The notes under the pieces are model-generated. The model saw only the letters and a list, made by a program, of their open reading frames with translations, was not told where the DNA came from and did not search any database. From Oscillospiraceae bacterium (GTDB lineage: Bacteria; Bacillota; Clostridia; Oscillospirales; Acutalibacteraceae), in the NCBI GenBank assembly GCA_015065885.1, contig SVPJ01000022.1, forward strand, positions 1-37,151: a DNA stretch of 37,151 bases, written 5' to 3'. Shown piece after piece: positions 17,166-24,303 of this stretch. Position 1 is the first letter of the stretch. Every line of letters starts with the position of its first letter. A program made the translations under genes and the position numbers.

Positions 17166-17669
17166 TTATTTCACCTTCAGCCCTTTACTTTTTAAAAAGC
17201 AGAGAAACCCGTCCGCGGTACCGTGTAAAAACCCATCGCGCTTCAACGAATAGAGCATATTGGTCTTCGACCACAGATAGATAAACCGTTTCGTTTGCAC
17301 GACCTTTTTCACGTCACCGTAATGCAGTTGAAATTCCGCCCCCGTTGATTGCGTTTGCCGAATACCGTCCTCACCTACCGACACCGTAACCTCGATCGCT
17401 TTTCCGTGCAGTTCCCGATCGCGTGAAAGAGTCGTGTTGACGTGTTTACGGTACGAAAATGCCACCACTCCCCCCAAAAGTAAAGGAAGGAGAAAGCATT
17501 CCCAAAATACGGCACCCGAAACGACCAGTTCGAGAACGCCAAGCAGCATATACAGTATTAAGATTGCATAACAGATAATAAGGATCGGTCGACGAAGAAG
17601 CGCGTACCCGCACACATCCTTCGCCCATTCGATGTCCCTCGTATAGTGATTTTCAAACAAAACTTCCAT
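17166..17669 (-). CDS. YcxB-like membrane protein
   Basis: A 167-residue protein. It opens with EVLFENHYTRDIEW, followed by two hydrophobic helices (~27-50 and ~53-72), and then a C-terminal cytoplasmic domain of YcxB type (VSVGEDGIRQTQSTGAEFQLHYGDVKKVVQTKRFIYLW). This matches the general pattern of YcxB-like proteins: H/Y-rich start, two helices, then a W-containing beta domain. Its role is unknown. The ATG at 17669 follows GAGGTGAG; the ten-residue upstream extension is rejected. It has its own promoter (TTGCAT, 17 bases, TATACT at 17718-17690). Confidence 0.75.
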   Translation of the reverse strand: MEVLFENHYTRDIEWAKDVCGYALLRRPILIICYAILILYMLLGVLELVVSGAVFWECFLLPLLLGGVVAFSYRKHVNTTLSRDRELHGKAIEVTVSVGEDGIRQTQSTGAEFQLHYGDVKKVVQTKRFIYLWSKTNMLYSLKRDGFLHGTADGFLCFLKSKGLKVK

Positions 17670-17689
17670 ACGTATCTCACCTCTAAAAC

Positions 17690-17718
17690 AGTATAGCATA
17701 GGTTCACACGAAATGCAA
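17690..17718 (-). promoter_or_regulatory. Promoter of the YcxB-like gene pair
   Basis: TTGCAT (17718-17713) and TATACT (17695-17690) are separated by 17 bases, about 20 bases ahead of the start codon. Confidence 0.7.
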
Positions 17719-17775
17719 TCCTGTCCGCGCTACACACGAATCCAAAGCCAAATTACTCTTCACGCAAATTTTATC

Positions 17776-17804
17776 TTGACGAAAAGAAAAATTTATGATA
17801 TTAT
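17776..17804 (+). promoter_or_regulatory. Promoter of the tRNA-Thr gene
   Basis: TTGACG (17776-17781) and TATTAT (17799-17804) are 17 bases apart. They lie 18 bases ahead of the tRNA 5' end. Confidence 0.8.
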
Positions 17805-17821
17805 CATTCTTACGTCAATAC

Positions 17822-17897
17822 GCTGGTTTAGCTCAGTTGGTAGAGCAGCTGATTTGTAATCAGCAGGTCGGGGGTTCAAGTCCGTCAACCAGCTCCA
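17822..17897 (+). tRNA. tRNA-Thr (anticodon TGT)
   Basis: The acceptor stem GCTGGTT pairs with AACCAGC, the D-loop contains AGCTCAGTTGGTAGAGC, and the anticodon arm GCTGA-TTTGTAA-TCAGC gives anticodon TGT (Thr, ACA codon). The T-arm contains GGTTCAAGTCC. CCA is encoded at 17895-17897. A 13-base piece of its 3' part, CAAGTCCGTCAAC, recurs inverted in the repeat array just downstream. Confidence 0.97.
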
Positions 17898-17900
17898 AAA

Positions 17901-17936
17901 CTCCGAGATACCCGTTGGGTATCTCGGAGTTTTTTC
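17901..17936 (+). terminator. Terminator of tRNA-Thr
   Basis: A perfect 13-bp stem CTCCGAGATACCC / GGGTATCTCGGAG with a 3-base loop is followed by TTTTTT, four bases after the tRNA CCA. Confidence 0.93.
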
Positions 17937-18553
17937 GCGTTGACGGACTTGAGACGAACTCCGATGGTGAGGCATCTTTGATGCCGAAGCATCGGGAGAA
18001 AGCCCCGGTGGGGCTTTCGTTCGTGAGAAGAAAGTCCGTCAACCTCTACGGGAAGCGACCGCTGCCGCGTTGACGGACTTGAAACGCAAGGCTTGCGAGC
18101 GCTGCCGGTGGCAGATACAGCGAGCAAGGCTTGGCGCCGCGGTCAAAATCGGCAGCGGTATCCACCGCGCCCGCCGATTTTGGGCACCGCAAGTGTACTC
18201 CGAGAGGCATCTTTGATGCCGAAGCATCGGGAGAAAGCCCCGGTGGGGCTTTCGTTCGTGAGAGGACGTTCGCCTGCGGCGAAGTCCGTGCAACGTTTTT
18301 CTTGCCGTCTTAAACAGACGGCATTTTGCTTCGCAAACACGAAAAAGTTGCCGCTTTGATCTGCTTCATTCGTGAGAGGACGTTCGCCTGCGGCGAAGTC
18401 CGTGCAACGTTTTTCTTGCCGTCTTAAACAGACGGCATTTTGCTTCGCAAACACGAAAAAGTTGCCGTTTTGATCTACTTCATTCGTGAGAGGACGTTCG
18501 CCTGCGGCGAAGTCCGTCAACCTCTACGAAAAGCGACCGCTACCGCGTTGACG
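17937..18553. repeat. Mosaic repeat array downstream of tRNA-Thr
   Basis: About 620 bases without a supportable gene, built from repeated palindromic blocks. Block A (60 bases, 17969-18028 and 18204-18263) has stems GGCATC/GATGCC and GAAAGCCCC/GGGGCTTTC. Block C (41 bases, 18034-18074 and 18512-18552; three differences) begins GTCCGTCAAC and ends GTTGAC. Block B is a 114-base tandem repeat, listed separately. The motif GTTGACGGACTTG at 17939 and 18069 is the exact inverse complement of tRNA bases 17877-17889. ORFs here are artefacts of the repeats. Confidence 0.85.
18255..18519. repeat. 114-base tandem repeat, 2.3 copies
   Basis: The copies begin TTCGTGAGAGGACG at 18255, 18369 and 18483; the third is truncated after about 36 bases. 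The first two differ at only a few positions. Each unit contains a hairpin GGAC(G)TTCGCC-TGC-GGCGAAGTCC and a hairpin TGCCGTCT-TAAAC-AGACGGCA. Flanking GCAAC...TTTTTC pairs with GAAAAA-GTTGC, so a unit can fold into one long branched structure. The unit length is a multiple of three, which leaves an open minus-strand frame, but I do not consider it coding. Confidence 0.9.
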
Positions 18554-18554
18554 T

Positions 18555-18711
18555 GTGGGAGGAATAAAAGAAAGAGACACTGCTGAATGGGCGGCTCGCG
18601 TTGAAAGCAACAGCGAGAACTCGCCAACAGACAATGTCTCTATGGAAGAGTCGATCAGTGGTTAAAGGCGCTCGGGCTACAATTGCCGTCAGCATTAACT
18701 ACCTACGACCC
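18555..18711 (-). ncRNA. Candidate structured non-coding RNA of unknown family
   Basis: A consensus promoter on the minus strand (18747-18719) points into this segment. No protein fits it. The predicted transcript starts GGGTCGTAGGTAG. Its 5' domain can pair GTCG with CGAC and GGTAGTTAA with TTAACCACT. Its 3' domain is a long hairpin closed by AGAGACA/TGTCTCT (18641-18635 with 18569-18563), with inner stems GGCG/CGCC, CTCGC/GCGAG and GTTG/CAAC. It ends in TTCTTTTATT, which looks like a terminator. The next gene on this strand is about 890 bases further on. 6S RNA is one possibility by size and shape, but I see no sequence that decides it. Confidence 0.6.
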
Positions 18712-18718
18712 TTCTTTT

Positions 18719-18747
18719 AGTATACGCAATATCGCACACGTTGTCAA
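18719..18747 (-). promoter_or_regulatory. Strong promoter of the candidate ncRNA
   Basis: A perfect -35 box TTGACA (18747-18742), a 17-base spacer and a -10 box TATACT (18724-18719) face leftward. No start codon with an RBS follows, which supports a non-coding transcript. Confidence 0.85.
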
Positions 18748-18874
18748 GCGCGACCCGCTCGCTGTTGTGTTTTGAGCGTAAAAATCGTAAGAAGCGGCAA
18801 TGTGGCGAGTCAAAAGGTGAGTCAAAACCGTCAACCTTTGGGGAAACGATATGCATTTTATATCCTTATTAAAC

Positions 18875-18903
18875 TTGAAAACCGCAGTAAATTCTGCTAT
18901 ACT
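18875..18903 (+). promoter_or_regulatory. Promoter of the alpha/beta hydrolase gene
   Basis: TTGAAA (18875-18880), 17 bases and TATACT (18898-18903). The transcript would begin at about 18910, exactly where the dispersed repeat begins. Confidence 0.75.
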
Positions 18904-18910
18904 ACACGAA

Positions 18911-18964
18911 GAATCCCTCCACCAACCTCATGGTTGGTCCCCCTCCCCTTTAGACAAGGGAGGC
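18911..18964 (-). repeat. Dispersed repeat in the 5' UTR, inverted copy of 20-70
   Basis: Read on the minus strand the unit is a CCTCCCTTGTCTAAAGG core, then GGGGGACC, a small palindrome and GGTGGAGGGATTC. This matches the unit at 20-70; the central palindrome differs (ACCAACC-TCAT-GGTTGGT here, CCGCC-GTCA-GGCGG there). In the direction of the hydrolase transcript, CCTCCC...GGGAGG is followed by CTCTTTTT and resembles an intrinsic terminator or attenuator. Confidence 0.8.
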
Positions 18965-18999
18965 TCTTTTTCCCATTCCTATTTTTCGAGGCGATACCA

Positions 19000-19929
19000 A
19001 TGATCTGGCTTTTTATTACACTCGGCATTTTGCTCCTGCTGTTGCTCGTCGCGGCGCGGTGGGCGTTTCACTACACCTTCGTGCGCGGGCACAACGACGT
19101 GTTGGCACTGCTCGAAAACACCGACCATTTTCTCTACCCTTACGGTGAGATGATACGGGAGAATATGGAACGTATTGACCGCTCCCCGCACACGATACAC
19201 ACGGTGACGAGTTTCGACGGGCTGAAACTCTCCGCCCGTCTTTACCCCGCCGAGAACGCGCGCGGCACGGTGTTGGTGTTCCACGGCTACCGCTCCACCG
19301 CTCTCCGCGATTACGCCTGCGCAGTGGATATGTACCGCGGGTTTGGGTTTGACGTGCTGATGGTGGAACAGCGGTGCAGCGGCGAGAGCGAAGGCCGCGT
19401 CATCACCTTCGGCATTCGCGAGAGGCACGACGTGCTTTCGTGGGTGGCCTATCTGAACGAACAGTACGGCACTGACCGCCCGCTGTTTTTAAGCGGCCTT
19501 TCGATGGGTGCCGCCACCGTGATGATGGCGACCGCCCTGCCGCTCCCCCCAAACGTGCGCGGCATCGTGGCAGATTCGGGGTTTACCACCCCTGCCGACA
19601 TCATCGGCACGGTGGCGAAACGCGATTTTCACCTGCCACGGTGGTTGACGTTACCCTTTTTGAATATGAGTGCGCACTTGTTCGGCGGATTCGGGTTGTA
19701 TGAAGCGAACGCATTGGATGCGCTGAAAGGCAACGCCATCCCGATGCTGTTCATCCACGGCGAGGCAGACAGTTTCGTGCCGTGTGATATGAGCCGCCGC
19801 GCCTTCGCCGTGTGTGCCGCCGAAAAGCGGCTGATCACCGTGCCGAATGCCGAACACGGCTGCGGCTATCTGGTCGATCCCGAACGGCTTTCCGCCGTAT
19901 TGGGTGAGTTCTTTGAAGAGAATATGTAA
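19000..19929 (+). CDS. Membrane-anchored alpha/beta hydrolase
   Basis: A 309-residue protein. An N-terminal hydrophobic helix (residues 2-20) anchors it, with the catalytic domain following. The hydrolase fold shows the oxyanion-region HGYRS, the nucleophile elbow GLSMGA (Ser of G-x-S-x-G), an acid region HGEADSFVP and the catalytic histidine in NAEHG. This is the Hydrolase_4/serine aminopeptidase type (YqkD/BAAT-like); the substrate is unknown. The long upstream frame is rejected because it runs through the promoter and the dispersed repeat; the ATG at 19000 has a GAGG site. It is monocistronic, convergent with the next gene, and ends at a shared terminator. Confidence 0.9.
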   Translation: MIWLFITLGILLLLLLVAARWAFHYTFVRGHNDVLALLENTDHFLYPYGEMIRENMERIDRSPHTIHTVTSFDGLKLSARLYPAENARGTVLVFHGYRSTALRDYACAVDMYRGFGFDVLMVEQRCSGESEGRVITFGIRERHDVLSWVAYLNEQYGTDRPLFLSGLSMGAATVMMATALPLPPNVRGIVADSGFTTPADIIGTVAKRDFHLPRWLTLPFLNMSAHLFGGFGLYEANALDALKGNAIPMLFIHGEADSFVPCDMSRRAFAVCAAEKRLITVPNAEHGCGYLVDPERLSAVLGEFFEENM

Positions 19930-19982
19930 ACCATACGGACGGTCGAGGACGCCCGCCCCTACAAGGCTGACCACAATTCTGC

Positions 19983-20014
19983 AAAAAAGCACCGCGGGAT
20001 TCCGCGGTGCTTTT
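19983..20014. terminator. Bidirectional terminator between convergent genes
   Basis: The stem GCACCGCGG / CCGCGGTGC with loop GATT is flanked by AAAAAA on the left and TTTT on the right. It can end both the hydrolase transcript and the ligase-fusion transcript. Confidence 0.88.
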
Positions 20015-20016
20015 CC

Positions 20017-22518
20017 TTATTTCTTCAAACCGTATTTTTCGGCGGCGGCTTCCCGCATCTTGTATTTGAGGATCTTGCCCGCCGCGTTCATCGGGAATGC
20101 TTTCACAAAATCCACGTACCGCGGCACCTTGTGACGTGCCATATGGGATGCCACAAACTCCTTGATCTCCGCTTCGGTCGCTTCCTGCCCTTCGTGCAGA
20201 ATAATGCACGCCATGATCTCTTCGCCGTACTGTTCGTCCGGCACACCGATGACCTGCACGTCCTTCACCTTCGGGTTGGTGAAGAGGAATTCCTCGATCT
20301 CACGCGGGTAGATGTTCTCACCGCCGCGGATGATCATATCCTTCAAACGGCCCGTGATGCGGTAGTTGCCGTTTTCATCCACACACGCGAGGTCGCCCGT
20401 GTGCAACCAGCCGTCCGCGTCGATGGCTTCAGCGGTCTCTTTCGGCATCTTATAGTAACCCTTCATCACGTTGTAACCGCGGGCAACGAACTCGCCGTTC
20501 TGTCCCACGGGCACTTCCTCCCCCGTGTCGGGGTCGATGATCTTGCACTCCACTTCGGGGAACGCACTGCCGACCGTCTCCACACGGGCATCAAGGCCCG
20601 CCTCAAAGCGGCCCATCGTGCAACCGGGCGACGCTTCGGTCTGACCGTACACGCTGGTGATCTCGGTCATGCCCATCTTCTCCGCCGCTTCCCGCATCAG
20701 CGACGCAGGGCAGTTGGACCCCGCCATAATGCCGGTACGCATATAGGAGAAATCGGTCTTTTCAAAATCTTCGTGCCGTAACATCGCAATAAACATGGTC
20801 GGCACGCCGTTGAAACAGGTGATACGCTCCTGATGCACGCACGCCAGCGACGATTTTGCCGAGAAATACGGCAACGGCAACAAGGTGGCACCGTGAGTCA
20901 TCGACGAGGTCATGGACAGTACCATACCGAAGCAATGGAACATCGGCACTTGGATCATCATACGGTCGGCGGTGGAAAGGTCCATCGTATCGCCGATGTA
21001 TTTGCCGTTGTTCACCACGTTGTAGTGGGTGAGCATCACGCCTTTAGGGAAACCCGTGGTACCCGAAGTATACTGCATATTGCACACGTCGTGGCTGTCC
21101 ACCGCCGCCGCCATGCGGTACACTTCCTCCACCGGCACGGAATCCGCGCGGGCAACCGCCTCTTCCCACGTGAGGCAGCCTGCCTGACGGTATCCCACCG
21201 TGATGATGTTACGCAAAAACGGCAGACGGCGTGCGTGCAGCGGCTCGCCCGGACGGTGGGTCTCCAGTTCGGGACAGAGCTCCGCCATGATGGCGGCGTA
21301 GTTGGAATCCAGTGCCGATTCGATCATAACGAGGGTATGGGTATCCGACTGACGGAGCAGATATTCAATTTCGTGCACCTTATACGCGGTGTTGACGGTC
21401 ACCAATACCGCACCGATCTTGGTGGTCGCCCAAAACGCGATGTACCACTGCGGCACGTTGGTCGCCCACACGGCCACGTGAGTGCCCGCCTTCACACCGA
21501 GCGAGACGAGCGCACGGGCGAAGGTGTCCACGTCGTCGCGGAACTCGGAATAGGTGCGGGTGTAATCCAGCGTGGTGTACTTAAACGCCAACTGATCGGG
21601 GAATTCCTCCACCTGACGGTCGAGCACCTCCGAGAATGTACAATCGATCAGGGTATCCTTCTTCCACACGAACTTGCCCGTACCCGCGCGATTGCTGTAA
21701 AGTTTCTTCGCCTTACGGGCGGAACTGCCGAAGCGGCTCATGTAATTGACGAAATGCAGGAAGATGATCTCCATATCGTGGATCTCATCCCAATCGGGAT
21801 CCCATTCGAGCGACACAAAGCCGTTGTAATTGATGGAATACAGGGCGCTCATCATCTCGTCCACCGGCAAGGTGCCCTCACCGATGAGACAATAATTCAC
21901 CTTGCCGTCCCGCTCTTCCGAATCCTTCAAATGCACTTGGCGGATGAAGGCACCGAGGTTTTTCACAGTGGTGCTGGGCGACTCACCGCACACACGGTAC
22001 GGGTGATGCATATCCCACAGCGCACCCAGTGAATCGCTGGCAAAGCGGGCAAGCATGCTGCTGAGTTTCGCCGTATCGGCATACAGTCCCACCGTTTCGA
22101 TCAGCAGGCAAACGCCCTGCTTTTCTGCATTACCGATGACCGCCGACAGACAGGTAAACACGGTGCTTTCCGCCGCCGCGTCCTCTGCCGTTGCCTGTGC
22201 GCGCACCCGCACGTACGGAATGCTCAAATTGTGTGCGACCCGCACGCACTCGTTGATCTCGGTGATATTCTGTTCGATCACGGCGGCATCCGCAATGTTG
22301 CACACCGAGTCGATGCACGGAATGGAGAGTCCCATGTCCGCGAGTTTTCGTGTAAAGATACCTGCCATTACAGGGTCGAAGATGTTGCCCTCGCCCTGAA
22401 ATGCTTCGGCACGCAGGTTGTGCAATTCGATACCCGAAAAGCCCATATCTTTCGCGGCATCACAGTATTCCGAAAAGGTATACCCCTTCCAGCCGCGGGT
22501 GGAAAACGACAGTTTCAT
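20017..22518 (-). CDS. Fusion of a TIM-barrel isomerase/epimerase-like domain and an acyl-CoA ligase
   Basis: An 833-residue two-domain protein. Residues 1 to ~265 are a xylose-isomerase-like TIM barrel of the sugar-phosphate isomerase/epimerase (AP endonuclease 2) type. The four metal-ligand positions appear kept: E141 (IETVG), D169 (WDMHH), H196 (QVHLKD) and E238 (SLEWDP). Residues ~285-833 are a complete adenylate-forming acyl-CoA synthetase: P-loop YTSGTTGFPKG (483-493), VYGQTEASP, HTGDLACVDENGNYRITGRLKD, and the C-terminal catalytic lysine in NAAGKILKYK. It should activate a carboxylic acid to an acyl-CoA; the barrel may act on the same or a related metabolite. It follows the LeuA-like gene by 6 bases, with a GAGGAG site inside that gene's end, so both are under the T-box. 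I know of no standard pathway enzyme with this architecture. Confidence 0.9.
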   Translation of the reverse strand: MKLSFSTRGWKGYTFSEYCDAAKDMGFSGIELHNLRAEAFQGEGNIFDPVMAGIFTRKLADMGLSIPCIDSVCNIADAAVIEQNITEINECVRVAHNLSIPYVRVRAQATAEDAAAESTVFTCLSAVIGNAEKQGVCLLIETVGLYADTAKLSSMLARFASDSLGALWDMHHPYRVCGESPSTTVKNLGAFIRQVHLKDSEERDGKVNYCLIGEGTLPVDEMMSALYSINYNGFVSLEWDPDWDEIHDMEIIFLHFVNYMSRFGSSARKAKKLYSNRAGTGKFVWKKDTLIDCTFSEVLDRQVEEFPDQLAFKYTTLDYTRTYSEFRDDVDTFARALVSLGVKAGTHVAVWATNVPQWYIAFWATTKIGAVLVTVNTAYKVHEIEYLLRQSDTHTLVMIESALDSNYAAIMAELCPELETHRPGEPLHARRLPFLRNIITVGYRQAGCLTWEEAVARADSVPVEEVYRMAAAVDSHDVCNMQYTSGTTGFPKGVMLTHYNVVNNGKYIGDTMDLSTADRMMIQVPMFHCFGMVLSMTSSMTHGATLLPLPYFSAKSSLACVHQERITCFNGVPTMFIAMLRHEDFEKTDFSYMRTGIMAGSNCPASLMREAAEKMGMTEITSVYGQTEASPGCTMGRFEAGLDARVETVGSAFPEVECKIIDPDTGEEVPVGQNGEFVARGYNVMKGYYKMPKETAEAIDADGWLHTGDLACVDENGNYRITGRLKDMIIRGGENIYPREIEEFLFTNPKVKDVQVIGVPDEQYGEEIMACIILHEGQEATEAEIKEFVASHMARHKVPRYVDFVKAFPMNAAGKILKYKMREAAAEKYGLKK

Positions 22519-22524
22519 ATTGAT

Positions 22525-23940
22525 TTACTCCTCGTATGCAATCTTGTTCAGCGCGTTGACGTAGGCACGAATACTTGCCCCGATGATATCGGTGGAAATG
22601 CCGTTGCCCGCATAGAGTTGACCGCCTTCGCGCAGTTTGACCAACGCAGAGCCGACCGCTTCGCGCCCTTGCGTGATGGACTGGATCTGGAAATCGTCCA
22701 GTTCATAGTGACGGCCGACGATGCGTTCAATTGCCAGGAACGCCGCGTCGATCGGGCCGTCGCCCAGACTCACACCTTCAATAATACGTCCGTCTTTTTC
22801 AAACTTAATGTGCGCGGTAGCAGAAATTTGGTTGCCGCTGTTGATGACGAAACTGACCAACTTATAGGTCGGAGGCACCTGCATCGCGGCGGTGGCGACG
22901 ATCGCCTCCAACTCGCGGGCGCTGACCGTTTTCTTTTCCGCTACGCGGCAGAATTCTTCATATACACGCGCATCGTCTTCGGGGGTGAGTTCATACCCGA
23001 GCGCACGCACCGCCGCCGCGACCGCCGCGGTATCCGCCTGCGCGGTGAGAGTGAGGTCGCTTTCTTCCTGCACGCCGCTGTCGAACGGCGAAGTCTCACT
23101 GCGGCGGGTGCCGAGAATACGGCCGAGTTGCTGCAAACTGCGCCCCATTTCGGTCACGTTCAAAGCGGTGGTAAATCCGCACGCCGTCCCCTTGTCCGCC
23201 GCAATGCGGGCGATGGAACGAATGGAGGGAGCAGACACGCCCTCGGTCACCACGGCGGTACCTGCGGCACCCGCTTTGATCGCCGCCAACGTGGACGCCG
23301 CCGCCAGTGCCAACGTGTCGGAACACTGCACCGTGAGCGGAATTTCGTGAAGCGCGGGCACCGCCGCAAACAGATCGTCGATCCACACGGCAAATTCGTC
23401 CGGCAACATGGCACCCACGCTGTCCCGCACACCGACCGACGTCGCCCCCGCTTCGATAGCGGTGCTCAGCACCGTCTGCAAGAAGGCGCTGTCCGCACGG
23501 GTGGCGTCCTCCGCCATAAACATCACGTCACCGCACAGCGCACGCGCCGCTTTCACAAGCGACGCCACCGCCGCCTGCAGTTTCGGTGCTTTCATGTGGC
23601 AGATGTACTCCATCTGCACGGTGGAGACGGGCAGGCTGACACACAGTTGCGGCCGCGCCGCGCCCGAAAGGGCGTTCCACGCCGCTTTCAAACTGTCTTC
23701 GGTATACCCGACGGGCAAGGACAGTACCGTGCCTCGCACCGCATTGGCAATCGTACGGATCAAAAGAGTATCCGCCTTCACGTTTTGGATCGGCGGCAGA
23801 CCGATCGCATTCACCTGCAATCGTTCAAGCCCTTTCGCCAGTTCCAGCGTTTCGCGGAAACTGAGCGTGCTTTCGCGGCGCGCAGCATATTCCTGCAACG
23901 TCACGTCGGTAATGAACAACGGTTTGACTCTCTGATTCAT
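22525..23940 (-). CDS. Degenerate LeuA-like protein (2-isopropylmalate synthase family, active site lost)
   Basis: A 471-residue protein with the LeuA layout: HMGL-like TIM barrel, then the C-terminal leucine-binding regulatory domain (LGDGPIDAAFLAIERIVG, STDIIGASIRAYVNALN). The barrel keeps MEY, AEDATRAD and DSVG, but the catalytic motifs are altered. The TLRDG motif reads TLQEY (residues 14-18), so the catalytic Arg is Gln and the metal Asp is Glu. The HxH metal pair reads QCS (205-207). The GERAGN segment reads EGVSAPS, so the Asn ligand is missing. It is full length without frameshifts, so it may be a pseudoenzyme or regulatory partner rather than decay. The ATG at 23940 is chosen over an upstream TTG adjacent to the RBS. 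It is directly downstream of a Leu-type T-box. Confidence 0.88.
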   Translation of the reverse strand: MNQRVKPLFITDVTLQEYAARRESTLSFRETLELAKGLERLQVNAIGLPPIQNVKADTLLIRTIANAVRGTVLSLPVGYTEDSLKAAWNALSGAARPQLCVSLPVSTVQMEYICHMKAPKLQAAVASLVKAARALCGDVMFMAEDATRADSAFLQTVLSTAIEAGATSVGVRDSVGAMLPDEFAVWIDDLFAAVPALHEIPLTVQCSDTLALAAASTLAAIKAGAAGTAVVTEGVSAPSIRSIARIAADKGTACGFTTALNVTEMGRSLQQLGRILGTRRSETSPFDSGVQEESDLTLTAQADTAAVAAAVRALGYELTPEDDARVYEEFCRVAEKKTVSARELEAIVATAAMQVPPTYKLVSFVINSGNQISATAHIKFEKDGRIIEGVSLGDGPIDAAFLAIERIVGRHYELDDFQIQSITQGREAVGSALVKLREGGQLYAGNGISTDIIGASIRAYVNALNKIAYEE

Positions 23941-23959
23941 ACTGTAGACCAACCTTTCC

Positions 23960-24242
23960 GAAATAAAAAAGTCCCTGAAGCCTTTCGGCTTCAGGGACGA
24001 TATAACTTTGAATATCGCGGTACCACCCTGCTTGCTGTCATCGGACAGCCACTCTGTCGGAACCTAACAGTTCCCAGACCGTGATAACGGGGCCAGCCGT
24101 AACTTCCTACCGACCGAGTGGCGTTCGGAAGTTCCGCTCCGGAATGAGACTGCCGCCCAGTGTGTCATCGGCTCGCACCGCCCGCCGACTCTCTGCACAC
24201 ACGCTCTGCGTGGCATAATTCCTTCACAGCGTTTAAAAATAT
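23960..24242 (-). promoter_or_regulatory. T-box leader, probable leucine specifier, upstream of the LeuA-like gene
   Basis: The T-box AGGGTGGTACCGCG is at 24029-24016. The terminator hairpin GTCCCTGAAGCC-GAAA-GGCTTCAGGGAC is at 23998-23971, followed by TTTTTT. The Stem I base pairs GGAA with TTCC; just inside the 3' strand the order is AGT-CTC-A, giving specifier CTC (Leu) at 24148-24146 with the usual A after it. The distal stem GTCGG...GGTGCGAG...CCGA is also present. Uncharged tRNA-Leu should switch on the LeuA-like gene and the ligase fusion. Confidence 0.9.
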
Positions 24243-24248
24243 GAAAGC

Positions 24249-24277
24249 ATTATACCGCGTATGCGTGCCGTTGTCAA
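24249..24277 (-). promoter_or_regulatory. Promoter of the Leu T-box operon
   Basis: Perfect consensus: TTGACA (24277-24272), a 17-base spacer, TATAAT (24254-24249). Confidence 0.9.
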
Positions 24278-24303
24278 GAGTTTTTTTGCGGATTTTTCAA
24301 GAT

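Noticed and set aside
17822-18081. Integrated element with tRNA attachment site
   Set aside because: The repeated tRNA segment is inverted and only 13 bases long, and there is no integrase or phage gene in the window.
17793-18127. Short ORFs on both strands over the tRNA and repeats
   Set aside because: They read through the tRNA gene, in sense or antisense, and the repeat blocks; such frames are a known annotation artefact.
18143-18520. Open minus-strand frame of 125 codons with a 38-residue repeat
   Set aside because: It is the translation of the 114-base tandem repeat, whose unit is a multiple of three. There is no RBS, and the array is full of palindromes.
17937-18553. CRISPR array
   Set aside because: Repeats differ in length and type, are palindromic and partly tandem without unique spacers of constant size, and no cas gene is present.
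18772-18999. N-terminal extension of the alpha/beta hydrolase
   Set aside because: It would cross the TATACT promoter and the dispersed repeat; the ATG at 19000 starts the membrane anchor directly and has an RBS.
22525-23940. Calling the LeuA-like gene a pseudogene
   Set aside because: There are no frameshifts or stops, the regulatory domain is well conserved, and the promoter and T-box are intact; loss of catalytic residues alone does not show decay.
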